A stretch of DNA of 64,000 nt, from contig OX335651.1 of NCBI GenBank assembly GCA_946894095.1, positions 14,716,501 to 14,780,500 of the forward strand, written 5' to 3'. The position numbers and the translations under genes are program-made. The notes under the pieces were generated by a model. The model did no database searches. It was given only the letters and a program-made list of their open reading frames with translations, and was not told the origin of the DNA. Below are positions 31,333 to 43,132 of the stretch, in pieces; within the stretch, counting starts at the first letter, position 1, and the number at the start of each line of letters is the position of its first letter. The stretch comes from Incurvaria masculella. Its lineage: Eukaryota > Arthropoda > Insecta > Lepidoptera > Incurvariidae.

Positions 31333-33562
31333 CATCAAAGGCATTTCTTATGTTATTATATATTATATAGATATAAATTATAATTTCTTATGATCAATTG
31401 TATTGTATTACATGTTTTCATTTCATTTCATTTTTATTCATCCTATAGGTACATTACATACACTCGGATACGTCAGATGGTTGCAAGAAGTAAAATACAA
31501 ATATGCAATACACATCTCAGATCATATAAACATGTCTATTATTATAAAATTTTACTTTCATCGTCAGCTGTAAAGAGGCCTTGTCATAAATAGAGAATCA
31601 GATAAAAAAGTCGACATTAATGATTAGATTGTCCAATGGAAAGAGATCGACATATTTTGTAGACTAACATTTTAACACCGTCAGCTGTAAATAGACTTTG
31701 TCAATGATTAAAAGTAGGTTTTATTCAAGAAAACAATAGTGGCAGCTGTAAAAAGGCTTTGTCAAATAGTGTAAAATTTTGTATGTATTTAAAAAAAAAT
31801 ATTAAGATCACTTATTGTATTCAAAATTACCATCGTGAATTATGAATAGGGATATATTGAACTAACCTTGTTATATCCATTCACAGACATTTTCCAACTT
31901 CTTCATCAAAGTCAAAATCAAGGCACATGTTAGCCCATTGCTCGATACTTTGGAAAGTAAAATATTTTAAATTGAGTGAGTTCATGTAAACCGTAGTGTC
32001 AATTAATTGTTAAGATTTCAGTTCATTGCATTGCAGACGAGATGAAAATTTTCTATTAATCGCTTCATATAACGTATATAAACGAAACAACTGTGAGAAT
32101 GTTTTTAGATGTTTTGACACATAATGTTGTCAACACCTTAATTAGATCCAACCTATGTAATTATGTAACACATTTAGCCTTGACCTCATCTCCAAGACTA
32201 TTCAGTAACTTGGGCGTCCGTCTATCTTCCTGTCTGTATGTCCGCGTATAACTCATGCTCCACTCAATAAATGTTGATAGGGTTGTAAGGATAGCGTGAG
32301 GGTTGTAACTTCCTACAGCTTGATTCTTCATATTGTTCATGCAGGACATTTTTGGAAGGTTATTTAAAAGTTAACTCATCCATAGTGAATTCAATATTTG
32401 ATTTATTCTTATTCCTATATTGTAATTAAGTAAGTAGTTATGTGAAATGTATTTGTCATGTGTATAAATAAATAAATAAACTGTAAACTATTTACCCTCA
32501 CGCTAAATGATAACAGGTGGGGTTAAATATGAGATAAGTCGGGTAAAAAGTATTTTATTCGTTGGGCTATAACGCGGGTGGACCCACATCTATTAATCAA
32601 AAACATTGATATGATAACAATTTATGATAATTTAAATAATAATCGTCTGGCTTCCGCCTGCGTTTATGTGTTTTTCTAGTGTTTATCCTTTTTTCGGAAC
32701 GAATGGAGTTATTCCCATCAATTATGGGCTACTTAACATCACGCAAAAATACAAGAAGATGGGAAGCGTGGTTAAATATAAGAAACGTCAAAGAAATACC
32801 GGTTTGGTCGCCGCGGGCCACTGGTACATCAACACCATCCTCTTGTGCATTGCATGAAATGACATTAAAGTATCAACCAGTGCCATTGCCCCCGTCCAGA
32901 AGTAATGAAGGAAAATGGTACCGTGTGACCGGCACGGGGTCGCAAGTCACCGAGGACAATGCTACGAAAAGCTGATGACTCCAAAGGCCGAACCTGTCAA
33001 TGTGTATGATTGCAATGGCGTCATGTCATTGTGTTCTTTCCTCTCAAGGGCAAAGTCGTTTCTTTAAGATCTTCTAAGCGAATAGTGATTTTTTTTCACT
33101 TTGGTGTGAGAGCTCTTGTGGGCATTTTAAATTATGTAGATTGATTGCTTTAGAAGAAGGTGAATCCTGTCAAAATTCAACTCAAAAAATAAATATGCAC
33201 ATCGTTTTCAGAGGTGCATTTTTAAACTTCGACGTGGGTACTTATGTTTTTTACGTGACCATAGATGGGAATTACTGGTCCATCTGTCACCGAATTCCTA
33301 TCTGGTCTCAAAAAAGGGGACTATCATTGCCATTTTGACAATATCTTATTCAATGCAATGGTATAATCTAGAGCATAAGTTTAACCCTGCCAGCCAACTG
33401 GTAAGTATGGGATCAGATTATGATGTGGCCCGCATTCTCAATGACCGTTTGGCGGGGAAAGGGGCACGCCGCATATGCGGAACCAACTCGACCATAGGGT
33501 GCTACTGGACTTATGTCGTCGATGGTAGGTATACAGAATGTAGCATCCGCCACTACAAACAT
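31333..33562. other. Unique DNA with a thrice-repeated motif
   Basis: Three copies of a 24-bp motif (TCAGCTGTAAA.AGGCTTTGTC type) lie at 31562-31584, 31679-31702 and 31740-31763. A (TTTCA)n run is near 31419. The plus-strand frames at 32666-32975 overlap in two frames without a domain. The 32161-32349 minus frame includes GACATACAGACAGGAAGATA, which looks repeat-derived. Confidence 0.4.
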
Positions 33563-33803
33563 TTCAGGAGCGTAATCCTCATATTTGTCCAACACAAAAA
33601 AGTAATATGTTTCCTTTCTAAAGTGTCGAATTACGGAGATATTAACTTTTGAAATGTATATTTTTGTCTAGTGTAATTTGACTCGATGTTGTAACCGTGC
33701 ACAAGAAAGGTCTTGGCATGGAACCTAGATCCCACGTGGCATGATAGGCTTATGTCATGACAGTAGGTGTGATATTAGGCATCCATGTTCAATTACATAC
33801 AAC
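33563..33803 (+). mobile_element. SINE-A-tailed longer repeat, copy 1
   Basis: The 3' part (CCGTGCACAAGAAAGGTCTT, CATGACAGTAGGTGTGATAT, CATCCATGTTCAATTACATA) is SINE-A-like, but upstream the sequence is not the SINE body. That upstream part (GGAGCGTAATCCTCATATTT to TTGTCTAGTGTAATTTGACT) recurs in the copy at 52337-52565. A block further upstream (GTGCTACTGGACTTATGTCG, 33501) recurs inverted near 34660-34700. Possibly the LINE partner's 3' end or a composite SINE. Confidence 0.7.
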
Positions 33804-36093
33804 ATTCCCACGTTCTTACAGAACATTGGATTCATTTTACACTAAATTAATGAATGACTTTGTATCGAAAGTCTAACTTTTTATTTAGAGGATATTCACA
33901 AAAAAAGTTAATGAACTTTATTGTTTATTTCAATCCCAATAATCATTTCCCAAATTGTATGTACTGGCCTGTGTATGTCAATGAAATATGTCGGTATCGA
34001 AGCCGTGGTCTTTGAAGAGACCATAAGGCGGTTTATTGCCTTAGTACGATATGCCTTATAAAGTCATACATATGTGGTGAATGTAATGTCAGTCAAGATT
34101 TAATCAAACGCTTGCGAAAACCTGACCAGAAGATCAATAAACTAAACACGTTAATCAAGTTAGAAGACGAGTCGAAATGTTAAGACATTAAAGTGGTTTT
34201 TCCATAAAATCATGGTAATGCGAAGCGACCATGTGGGGTCTCCACATGGTCGCTTCTACCGTACCGATACCGATAGAATAAAAATCTGTGAAAGCGACGT
34301 TACAACGTTACAATACATTTCAATACAATGCACTTTCCCGCGATACTAAGCTGAAAATAGCTGCACACTCTCCCTTTCGTTATATCAATATCTGCCTGAA
34401 AGAAAATCACCACTGTTAAATATTATGTATATATTTTAACTTAGTGTTACGTCTCGATCGCTCGAGCACACGGGCACTCGTCGGTCAACGAACTGTATTC
34501 TAGTGAGTAATTAAGCTACAAAACCGGTCTACGGCTACAAAGGTCGATTATTCGCCTCAATCAGAAACAGTAGTGTCTGCGGGAACGGCAGGCGCTGTGC
34601 AGTCTGCGAACGCGCGAGAGAATACCCAACGAGGGGCCAAGCCACATGCGACCCGCTGCAGGTACAATCGACGACATAAATCCAGTAGCACCTTGCCGTC
34701 GGGTTGTTTTTGCACCTGCCCCACATTGTGCCTGCCCCGTCCCCCGCCGACCGGTCTTCAGGCGTCTGACCGCAAGCCGCGCGGGCGGTGCGATCCCTTC
34801 ACCTCCGCGCGATGCGAGCGCTTCATAGCAATCGCGTTGGATTGTTCTACTGGACTTTTGAATACGATCGTACACTCACACAGCATGGCAAATGTATGGG
34901 AGGCTCTCTCCAATGAGGAAGGAAGGATAGGAGTGGCGACTAAAACTTATCGTTTACGAATTACCTCAATCTAGGGGTTTATCGTGGTAAAGTAATTAAA
35001 GTAAGGTAAACGTGTACAAGTGGTGTTTAAGTCTGACGTTTAGTTGCATTTTGTACCATACTGACTGGTAAATGTTAGTTTACTTTACCGAATAATACGT
35101 CGTTTGACAGTAAGCATCACTAGCATGGTATGATGAATAGCATAAGCCTGATATTCTCGAGTTCTAACGACAGGTAAGAAATGCACGAAGGACGTGCGAA
35201 GTACAAAAAACATTCGATTGCGCGTTGATAAGCGAACTCATAACTACCACCAGTGCATTTTTAGTAATACTATAGATTAACTACTCCTTAGACTAACCAA
35301 AATGACATTTCGTTCAAATAAAAATATTATAAAATGACGTTGCTTTGAAAATTATGAGTACTTACTGGCACAATTTTGTTGTTACACGTTACAAGTTGCA
35401 ATTGATATTGTTACTAACTTTCGTTAGTTTTTCTTGCGACTGTGTTACATACGAAATATATAGTATATGTGCTAACGCGCAATACACCTTCGACCTCAGC
35501 CTGTCCATCCGCTTGTCACATGGGTGACAAACATTGTTCATGTGCGCAGGCCACTTAAAATCTTCCTCAGTACGCACAGCAGTGCTAAAGAACAAAGCTA
35601 ACGAAATATGTTCATTCCAACACAATTATGTGTAAACATTAGTGTACAAGACGTCACTGTTTTTACAATGGTCCGAAATTTTAGATGAACAAAAGATATT
35701 GGTGTTGTTTTGCAAATGTTAACGAGAAGCTGCCGCCGTTGTGTCGATACACTGTCAATTTATTGAAGTGGTATTCCATGTTTGAAGAGCACTTCAATAT
35801 TTTTCAATTCTGTATTTGAAACTGATAAATTGTTGATACGTGGCTTAAGCATTTACATATATAGCATACGTAAAAAAAAATGCAGACCTTAGGGAAGGGA
35901 CAATTTGTTTGTTCGGAATGAACTACAAAGACATTCTATCACCTTGCTAAACTGATAAAATTATATATTTTACATATTAGTTTATCCTTTTTCTAAAATA
36001 ACTGCTAAGTACCAAAGGGTTTCTAGCTAAGGTAACGAGCTTCAACCCAAATACATCCACGGTAGACTCCCATTTAAACTGTCTAGTCAAGAG
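33804..36093. other. Unique DNA with GC island and hairpin
   Basis: Perfect 15-bp hairpin at 34222-34256 (GAAGCGACCATGTGG, 5-nt loop). A GC- and CpG-rich block spans about 34560-34830; it contains the short repeat shared with 33501. A plus-strand donor-like ATTCTA|GTGAGTAAT is at 34500. A minus-strand segment at about 35485-35592 has a good acceptor (TTTGTTCTTTAG) and a cysteine-containing frame (NNVCHPCDKRMD), but only a weak donor. No gene is firmly supported. Confidence 0.35.
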
Positions 36094-36330
36094 AGCGTAC
36101 ATAAATTACGTAACACGAAATTTTCCAATTTTCGAACACCACCGTACCAAACTCTGCTTTCTGATTTTTTTTTGTGCTCATAGTCAGTATTTTTTTTAAG
36201 CTAAAGCAGGTCTAAAATTGTGACGTAACGCAAACCTTGACTGGGCGGTCAACGCTTGCGTTCCCCTTACCTAACAGGACCTGGCCGGACCTTCCCCTCT
36301 TTCAAATTTCGTCACGTAACATGTGTACAT
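36094..36330. mobile_element. MITE-M, single copy
   Basis: Imperfect inverted ends: GCGTACATAAATTACGTAAC at the left and, in reverse complement, TGTACACATGTTACGTGACG at the right. Similar termini (TTACGTAAC / TTACGTGACG) are widespread in Lepidoptera from memory. No coding capacity. Confidence 0.5.
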
Positions 36331-36719
36331 CCCCCAATATGGCACATATGCATAATTCATTAAAATTACAGATTTTTAGGAATGAAATGTAATAACGAAT
36401 TTATTTGTATTTCTTCCAACCTCTTTATGAAGACAAAACGGGTGCAACAGTTATTAATCTTTATATAACTACAACAAATTAAAATGGTTCGTTTAAGTTG
36501 TGTAAACATTATAACCGATAAATATTTAAATATAATTTTTGTGACAATATTATCCTGGAACGTAGCTTATAATTTGTGTCTAATAGGAATGAAGGTTCCT
36601 CATTGCTATCATATATATAGTCATCATATATAGTCATCAGCTTGTTCAGCCGCCACTGTGGTGTGGTGACCACGTGCGCACACACCATAGCTCAACGGAG
36701 ATCAGTTGGCATATTCTCT

Positions 36720-36910
36720 CAATTCCGTCCTCAGGAATCCGGAATATTTCAGTCGATTAACCGCTTTCATGACGGTTGTCAAGGCGATTTTCTCGGCGGA
36801 ATGATTCCGGAGCACGGTATATATTCAAGACCTAAAAAGTCGCTTTGACAATCGCTATGACAGCTGTTTTCCCGATTGAATAATTCCTGATTTTTGAGCA
36901 CGGAATTCCA
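36720..36910. mobile_element. Fold-back element H, copy 2
   Basis: About 190 bp of imperfect palindrome: AATTCCGTCCTCAGGAATCC at the left pairs with GGAATTCCGTGCTCAAAAAT (reverse complement of the right end). The centre GGCGATTTTCTCGGCGGAAT and ATTCCGGAGCACGG match the centre of the copy at 18453-18947. Its outer arms carry no recognisable retroelement tail. Confidence 0.7.
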
Positions 36911-39863
36911 AGAATAAGCCTACAGGGTCGGCATGATGTGCAATTTTCAACTCTCCGCCGCATTAGACGACCACTAACCATCTCCGTATGCTCTCTCGTG
37001 CGAGCACTTAGCTATATGGCACTAACTAACGTATCAGACCGTCATCATGGGAATATTATGTTTCTCTGTAAGATTTCCTATGGTATACGTACTTTGAATA
37101 TTTTTTTTCTTCGAAATTAGAAACATGACCCTATGAAGACCGTATCCAAGGAGCGGGAACAACTTGGAATGAAAAAAATGAATAAAAGTTGGTCTTAGCC
37201 ATCATAATTCAAGCCTTCAAAACACTAATGCGGGTTTTATCATACAACGTTATGGCGCTAGGACTAGCCAACTACTCGCGCCATACAAATGCACTTTTTA
37301 ACAAATGTAATAATGTGTAGTGAAACTCTTCAGCAAATCCAAATAGAACTCCAGACTGATAATGAATTGTTAATATTTTTTTATTCCATCATTTATTTAA
37401 ATAATAATAAAAATAAAAAAAGTTGATTTTTCTCATTAGAAATCTAAAAGTAATTCGATTTATAGATATAAGCAAAAACAGCATATATGCATAAACAAAA
37501 AATTCCATTTGCTTTTAGATGTCTACATTTAGTCAAAAAAGTTCGTAAATGGACACCGTTTCCGCAATGTATTTTGTATAGAAAAAAGAAACATACATTA
37601 ACGAAAATAGTTCGATTCCTAGACAAGGAATCATATATTGTAAGAATGACACTTATAATCGTCAGACTTAGTTAGTTAACTTGGGATGCCTCGTCTAACT
37701 TTGCGATTTGGCTAGTACCAGGGCCTTAATGGTGAGGGCATTGTATTTTAATTTTAATATATTGACTAATCAATTATTTAGTGTCGCGCTTGAAAATATG
37801 TTTTATTTTGATTTTATAATAATTCATTTCATTTCATTTTCATTTCATTTCATTTATTTAAACTTTTTGGTAGTCAAACTACACCAAGTTACGTCACAAA
37901 TATCCGCGGATTCGATCAACCCAGTAAAGAAGAACCCGCAAAGAAACTTCATTAAAATATAAGCGAGTCTGAGCGAATCGAGGACGAATTCCTCATGTGT
38001 TAATTTATTGTAATTAATGTATAGCCTTAACAAAAACGGGAATTTAATGGATTTCGACAATCTGAACCTGTTCAATTTTCTAGAAGTCTTGACAAGAATG
38101 GTTCAATTCGCAGGTCCAGTCTGGATAAACGTCAGATATATACGTCAGATCTCAATAGAGAACAATTCAACTTTTGAAAATGTATGTGTGGATGATATGT
38201 GTAAAACTTTGTACCGTGTGATGCCAACAGCCTGGCCATCGAAAGTTAACCTTGACTTACATTTACGGTCACTGTTGGGTGACCTGATGACGCATCTTGA
38301 TGGTACCTACCTCAAACCATAGACAAACAAAAAATGACCAGAGAAAACTGGTTCAGAGGAAATTGGGGGGCGTTGAAGCGATAGGGGGTTATCTATGGTA
38401 GGGGGCGATGACTGATTTGTGTTTTTCTAATATTTAATCTATAATATAATATTATATCTATAAAATGAACTACTCGACTACTTTGCTAAATATTATTTAT
38501 AATGTTTTGTTTAATTGCCATCATGAAAACTCATAAACAGGATATATAATAGTAAACTCATGTGGCCCGTTATACACATGTAATTAAAAATAAATTTATT
38601 AAAGTAATGAATGGGACTATGATTGTAAATAAGATGTGGTAAAGCTAAACATTATGGTGGGCGCTGGAAAATAATAGATCCTCAAAGTGGGCGGAAGACA
38701 ACATAGGCTTGAGAACCTCTTATTTAGATAATGACCGTGGGCTATAGGACCAGACAGGAAAAGGGGATTTATATTGTTTCCCAGCCTTAGATGACTAATA
38801 CGAAATTGTACGAAAACGTAATATGAATATATATTATAACCTAACAGCTATAATGTTAATTTGAATTTCAGCGACATCTACATTTGAAGCATTATAATCA
38901 GATTTTGAAAATAATCTGAAAAAGTATTGGTCGTGACATTCGGGATAGCTCAGGTGGTTAAGAGCAGTGAACATGTAATCCAAAGGTTAATCCTTAATTA
39001 TCATAAATATGTATGAATAAAACAAAATTGAGTAAATAGAACTATTAAAAGACTGAAATTGCGTGCAAATGGTCTATTAGATTTAGGAAAGAAAGAAGCA
39101 TTCAAACTAAATATATCTATTTGTTTAATAATACTGCCACTGAGATCCACTGTTTCTTCACCATTTATTGTCATTGTTCAGATGTTTGGAATATATATCC
39201 GAGTCATAAATCTGAAATATATTTACAATAAATATATGTATCAAATGTTATTCTATAGAATAAAACTAATGTACGTATCATCTACATTACTTATTTCCCT
39301 TTAAGTATCATACCAAAAACTGTTTATCCGTAAACATCAGTATAAACGTGCATAGTTTCTTTTAAACACAAAGCGACATGGTAGCAAAGAGGTATCATTC
39401 AATACACAACCATAAATAAAACATGGCATCCGTAAAGTTGCGTTAAAAATCTTTCCGGTTGGTTGATTTTAGCATGCGATGTGTTAGGCAGGTAGACATT
39501 TACGCGCAGCGTTTTGTGACGTGCGTTTATTTTAACGCGTTAAGCTAACATAGCGTTTTGCATGTTTATTTACTGAAATTTCAATTTTGCATATCGTATG
39601 TATATCTTTGCATTGGGTTACATCGATAATGTAAGACTTAATTACTTCACTCTTTATGAACCTTTTTGTATTCATTCCATGAATGCAAAATGTCAAAAAT
39701 AACTCCTCCCTTCCAAATTCTTAAGGGGACAATGGACCCCAGGTTAAGATAACGTGCTCTATATTATGAAAATGTCATGCATAATTAAAATTCATGATTT
39801 CATGACTAAATACAAAATAGCAAACTCTTCGTATCGGTCAGACGCTTCATATGCTATGTGGTA
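36911..39863. other. Unique DNA, no gene seen
   Basis: A (CATTT)n microsatellite lies at about 37826-37860. The 101-codon frame 38017-38322 has no domain or splice context. A tRNA-like head (ATAGCTCAGGTGG at 38944, decayed B-box AAGGTTAATCC) is a SINE or tRNA relic without a folding acceptor stem. Confidence 0.4.
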
Positions 39864-39944
39864 AATATATAAAACTTCAATCAAATTCAATTAAAAAAAT
39901 AAAAAATATTGTTCGTGACGATTTGGTATTTTCTAAAATACAAT
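39864..39944 (+). repeat. Direct repeat, left of SINE-A
   Basis: ATATAAAACTTCA followed by GACGATTTGGTATTTTCTAA and AATACAA. It recurs at 40285-40349 on the other side of a SINE-A. Confidence 0.8.
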
Positions 39945-39952
39945 ATGGAACA

Positions 39953-40283
39953 GTTTTTTTTCATGCAACTGCTAATACAACACAACTATCGTTATGATTT
40001 AGCCCAATACACCACATCCCGAAGGAATTAGGTGTCATGCAAGGACCTTCCCTTTTTGAGCACGGCAACATTAACAGGATGGAAAACAAGGACAATTGTT
40101 AACTGCCGCTTCGACCATCTTTTCATCACGACATACAGTTTTACATAGATTCCGAACCATCGAGCAACTCGCATTCGTGACGAAATGCACTTATTCAATT
40201 CGGAAAGAGAAATAAAGTGGTACATAAATGGGGCGAGGATCCCTGGTATGGTAGGAAAATCCTCGCGCTACTAAGCGCCGCTC
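39953..40283 (-). mobile_element. SINE-A with internal deletion
   Basis: A minus-strand copy from T-run and CATGCAACTGCTAATACAAC to the head (GCGCTACTAAGCGCCGCTC). About 75 bp around the CCAATGCGATGGTACCAACC block are missing (CATCTTTTCATCACGACATA). It is flanked by an unusually long direct repeat. Confidence 0.88.
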
Positions 40284-40284
40284 A

Positions 40285-40349
40285 AAATATAAAACTTCAT
40301 GAATAAAATAAACGTTGTTAGTTACGATTTGGTATTTTCTAGAATACAA
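40285..40349 (+). repeat. Direct repeat, right of SINE-A
   Basis: The partner of 39864-39944: ATATAAAACTTCATG, then TACGATTTGGTATTTTCTAG and AATACAA, differing by a short indel and a few substitutions. Confidence 0.8.
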
Positions 40350-40454
40350 GATATCTAAGAATATAAGACAATAACTAAGACAATTCACTCACATACATCA
40401 TTCTGAACCCCATTTTCATCTCCACAAAAAGTTAATGGGTTCAGTACCCGAAGT

Positions 40455-40772
40455 CCCAGTTGTCACCTAAATTGGCGTTTACGGCAAACCGATCAACTGG
40501 CGTTTTCAAATGTATGGAGAAATTGAAGAGCGCGCGCGAACTACCATTTGCGAGTCCGAGTTTGATTTGACAGCTTACTCGACGTTGCCGTAAATACGTC
40601 GACGTTACCGTTAACGTCGACTCCGCCTTTCTTATACAAATCGGAAGTCCGAATTTGACTTTGACAGCTTGAAGAAGTAAAACCACAGAATATCTAGTAA
40701 AAACTTGTATGGAGTTTGACGTTTTTACGGAACTTCGAAGTTACGTAAACGCCAATTTAGGTGAGAACTGAG
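40455..40772. mobile_element. MITE-K, single copy
   Basis: About 318 bp bounded by inverted ends. The left CACCTAAATTGGCGTTTACG reads identically in the reverse complement of the right end, with similar flanks (CCCAGTTGT against TCAGTTCT). The centre is palindromic around GTCGACGTTACCGTTAACG. No coding sequence. Confidence 0.75.
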
Positions 40773-41248
40773 ACTACCGGCTCAGAAAGTCTAAAATAAA
40801 ATGAGTTTATAAACCAGCGTTGCAAGACGCTCACCGTAGCATACTAAACATAATTGCACACGCGGCCTTGGCATTACTTGTTTCTGTCTCGCTGAGAGCT
40901 CCGATAACAGGACAGATACAAAAGATAGAAGCGTGATAAAATTATGAATTGCCTCCTCTCAAGTTTGTGCAGAATTTGCATGTTGTCATATAATACGTTT
41001 CAAGGGATTGGCTTTCGACGATTGCTGACGGCTATGGCACCGATAAAATTGTATCATGTTCAGCGCTTAACATGTTTATATCAAGACGGCATAATATGTA
41101 AGTATGTGAGAATAGTTAGTCTAATTCTAGTATTCTGAGTCCGAATTGAAAGCAGATATGCATCCACGCGTATGTAGTCGGAAATACCTTCCTTCCAAAT
41201 TTTATCTATATGGTGCCAATAGTATCTGAGTCATTGCTGTGACATATG
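40773..41248. other. Unique DNA, no gene seen
   Basis: The 40944-41138 frame ends near a donor-like GTAAGTATGTG but has no domain or acceptor. Nothing is firm. Confidence 0.3.
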
Positions 41249-41325
41249 GCTAGACGGACGGACGGACGTATGGGCGAACAGACGGACAGACGGACGGACG
41301 AACGGGCGGACGAACAGGACACATT
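41249..41325 (+). repeat. (GGAC)n microsatellite, detached
   Basis: An impure tetranucleotide array (AGACGGACGGACGGACGTAT and similar). It ends 18 bp before a GTCY-D copy whose own array runs on the opposite strand. The lead-in TGACATATGGCTAGACGG resembles the GTCY-D lead-in TGACAGACGGACGG. Confidence 0.85.
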
Positions 41326-41343
41326 TATTAGAGTATTTACTTA

Positions 41344-41660
41344 TAGGTTCCGTACCCAAAATGTGCCAACGGAACACTATTACTAAGCCTCCGCTGTCCA
41401 TCCGTCCATCTGTCCGTCCGTCCGCCCATCCGTCCGTCCGTGCATCCGTCCGTCTGTCCGTCCATCCGTCTGTCACAGGGCTGTATCTCATGAACCGTAA
41501 TAGGTGGGCAGCTGAAATTTTCATAGTGTGTATTTATTTCGCCGCTATAACAACAAATAAGAAAAATTAGAAAAATATAGAAATACAAAAAACTAGATGA
41601 TTTGTGTTAAATCTTGTACGATGGTACGGAACCCTTCGTGCGTGAGTCCAACTAGCACTT
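41344..41660 (-). mobile_element. GTCY-D with expanded array
   Basis: A complete minus-strand copy: TAGGTTCCGTACCCAAAATG, an expanded impure (GTCC)n array at 41395-41473, CTGTATCTCATGAACCGTAA, and a worn end. Open frames made of RTDGRTDG-type repeats come only from the microsatellite. Confidence 0.92.
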
Positions 41661-41671
41661 ACGCTGAATGC

Positions 41672-41810
41672 ATACGAGTTTTCCATCCAGTTCTATGTAG
41701 CCGAGCAATATACAGAAGGTCCTGGAATGGCACCTAGTTGCCATGTGTTAAGCTTCTATCATGACAGATGGTTTGGTATTAGCTATCCATGTCCAGTTAC
41801 ATAAAAAAAA
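41672..41810 (+). mobile_element. SINE-A 3' fragment
   Basis: From ACGAGTTTTCCATCCAGTTC through GAAGGTCCTGGAATGGCACC to the A-tail (CCAGTTACATAAAAAAAATC). The head side is replaced by the adjoining GTCY-D. Confidence 0.82.
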
Positions 41811-42342
41811 TCACTTGCCAGGCGAGCAAGTACGTCAAAAGCCGTAGTCCATGAAAAAAAGCCTTACCCACGTCAATAGCAAGTTAAGAGGTACACCATT
41901 AGAACACGCAAAACAACTTGTTCTATACGTCAACGCTGTCGAGCTGATTCACCTGCGGTTAATTCTAAAATCTTTTTTTCGCGATCTTTGCGCGATGGGG
42001 CAAAAAGTTATCCATGGCGAGTCGACACTATATCGTCCATCTTCACGTACTTGCGACGCGTCGCGAGTACGCCAAATTGATATTCGCAGAACGTAACTTG
42101 TCTAATGTGTAAAAACATTTTTTGTTATGCAAAATGTCTAGGACAGACGGCCATAACTCACTATCCAGACATTGATAGATTTGCGGCAATGGCTTGTACG
42201 TCATGTCATATACATATTTATAGGTTTGTTAAAAATGTGCGTGCTTCCAATATATCGGAACTTTATGTAAAATAGAACGGAAATTAGGTATTATAAAGCT
42301 GTAAATAAAAATATCAAGTAATACAGTGAACAGAAACTAGTA
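41811..42342. other. Unique DNA
   Basis: An 81-codon plus-strand frame at 41851-42096 has mixed composition but no domain, start context or splice site that I can support. Confidence 0.3.
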
Positions 42343-42620
42343 CTTTTTTTATGCGACCTGACATGGATGGCTAATGCCACACAACTACCGTTATGATATT
42401 AGCCCAATACACCACATTCCCGAAGGAATTAGTTGCCATGCCAGGACCTTCCCTTTATGAGCACGACTACATTGAACTGGATGGAAAACACGGACAATTT
42501 TTCATTGCCCCTTCGACCATCTTTTCATCCAATGCGATGGTACCAACCCGGTCGGGCATAAACCCTACCACCTATTAGAGGAAGGGGACCTACAGTTTTA
42601 CATGGATTTCAAACCATGGA
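42343..42620 (-). mobile_element. SINE-A, head lost next to MITE-C
   Basis: A young-looking minus-strand copy (T-run, ATGCGACCTGACATGGATGG onward). It is cut at CATGGATTTCAAACCATGGA, with MITE-C starting five bases later. Confidence 0.9.
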
Positions 42621-42624
42621 TAAC

Positions 42625-42752
42625 TTGACTATTCAGAGTGAACCTGTCAAAACTTATACGGGATTAGCACGGACTAAGCATACAAAAACCGGTTTAGTCC
42701 GGCAATAATCCGCGCACTAAAGTTCTAATCGCCCACTCTGAATACGACAGTT
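42625..42752 (+). mobile_element. MITE-C, full copy
   Basis: ACTATTCAGAGTGAACCTGT to CCCACTCTGAATACGACAGT. The inner part carries a short duplication (CCGGCAATAATCCGCGCACT). It adjoins a truncated SINE-A. Confidence 0.82.
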
Positions 42753-43132
42753 AGAGCCTAAAGGGTGATTCTGTAAACTATACTTAACATCCTCCCCAAT
42801 TGTTTTTTTAATACTTACTAATGTATATCTGTACTGTAGTGTACAAAAAGTTGAAAATTTTAGAACGTCGTATAATAAGATATAAATACAGTTTCGTGAA
42901 CAGTATCACCCCATTCCAGCTCTATCTATTTATGCTCATCATATTAAACGAATTGGTTGCTTTGCTTTAAATACCCCGCATGCGCACTTATAGGTTTTTT
43001 TTTACTTTTATAATACGCCCCTAATCAAAATGTTACAATAACTCTTCTTGACTATACAATTAGGTTAGACCTTTGTAACCTCACAAAACAATATTAGGTC
43101 TGCCTCCATAATACCCTAAAAAAAAAACTTAC

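Noticed and set aside
38938..38992. Possible tRNA gene (TAGCTCAGGTGG)
   Set aside because: A-box is good but the B-box is decayed and no acceptor-stem pairing is visible; a SINE head or tRNA relic is more likely.
41231..41588. Open frames of 69-97 codons with RTDGRTDG-like repeats
   Set aside because: They are translations of the (GTCY)n microsatellite arrays and of GTCY-D repeat DNA, open on both strands because of the tetranucleotide period.
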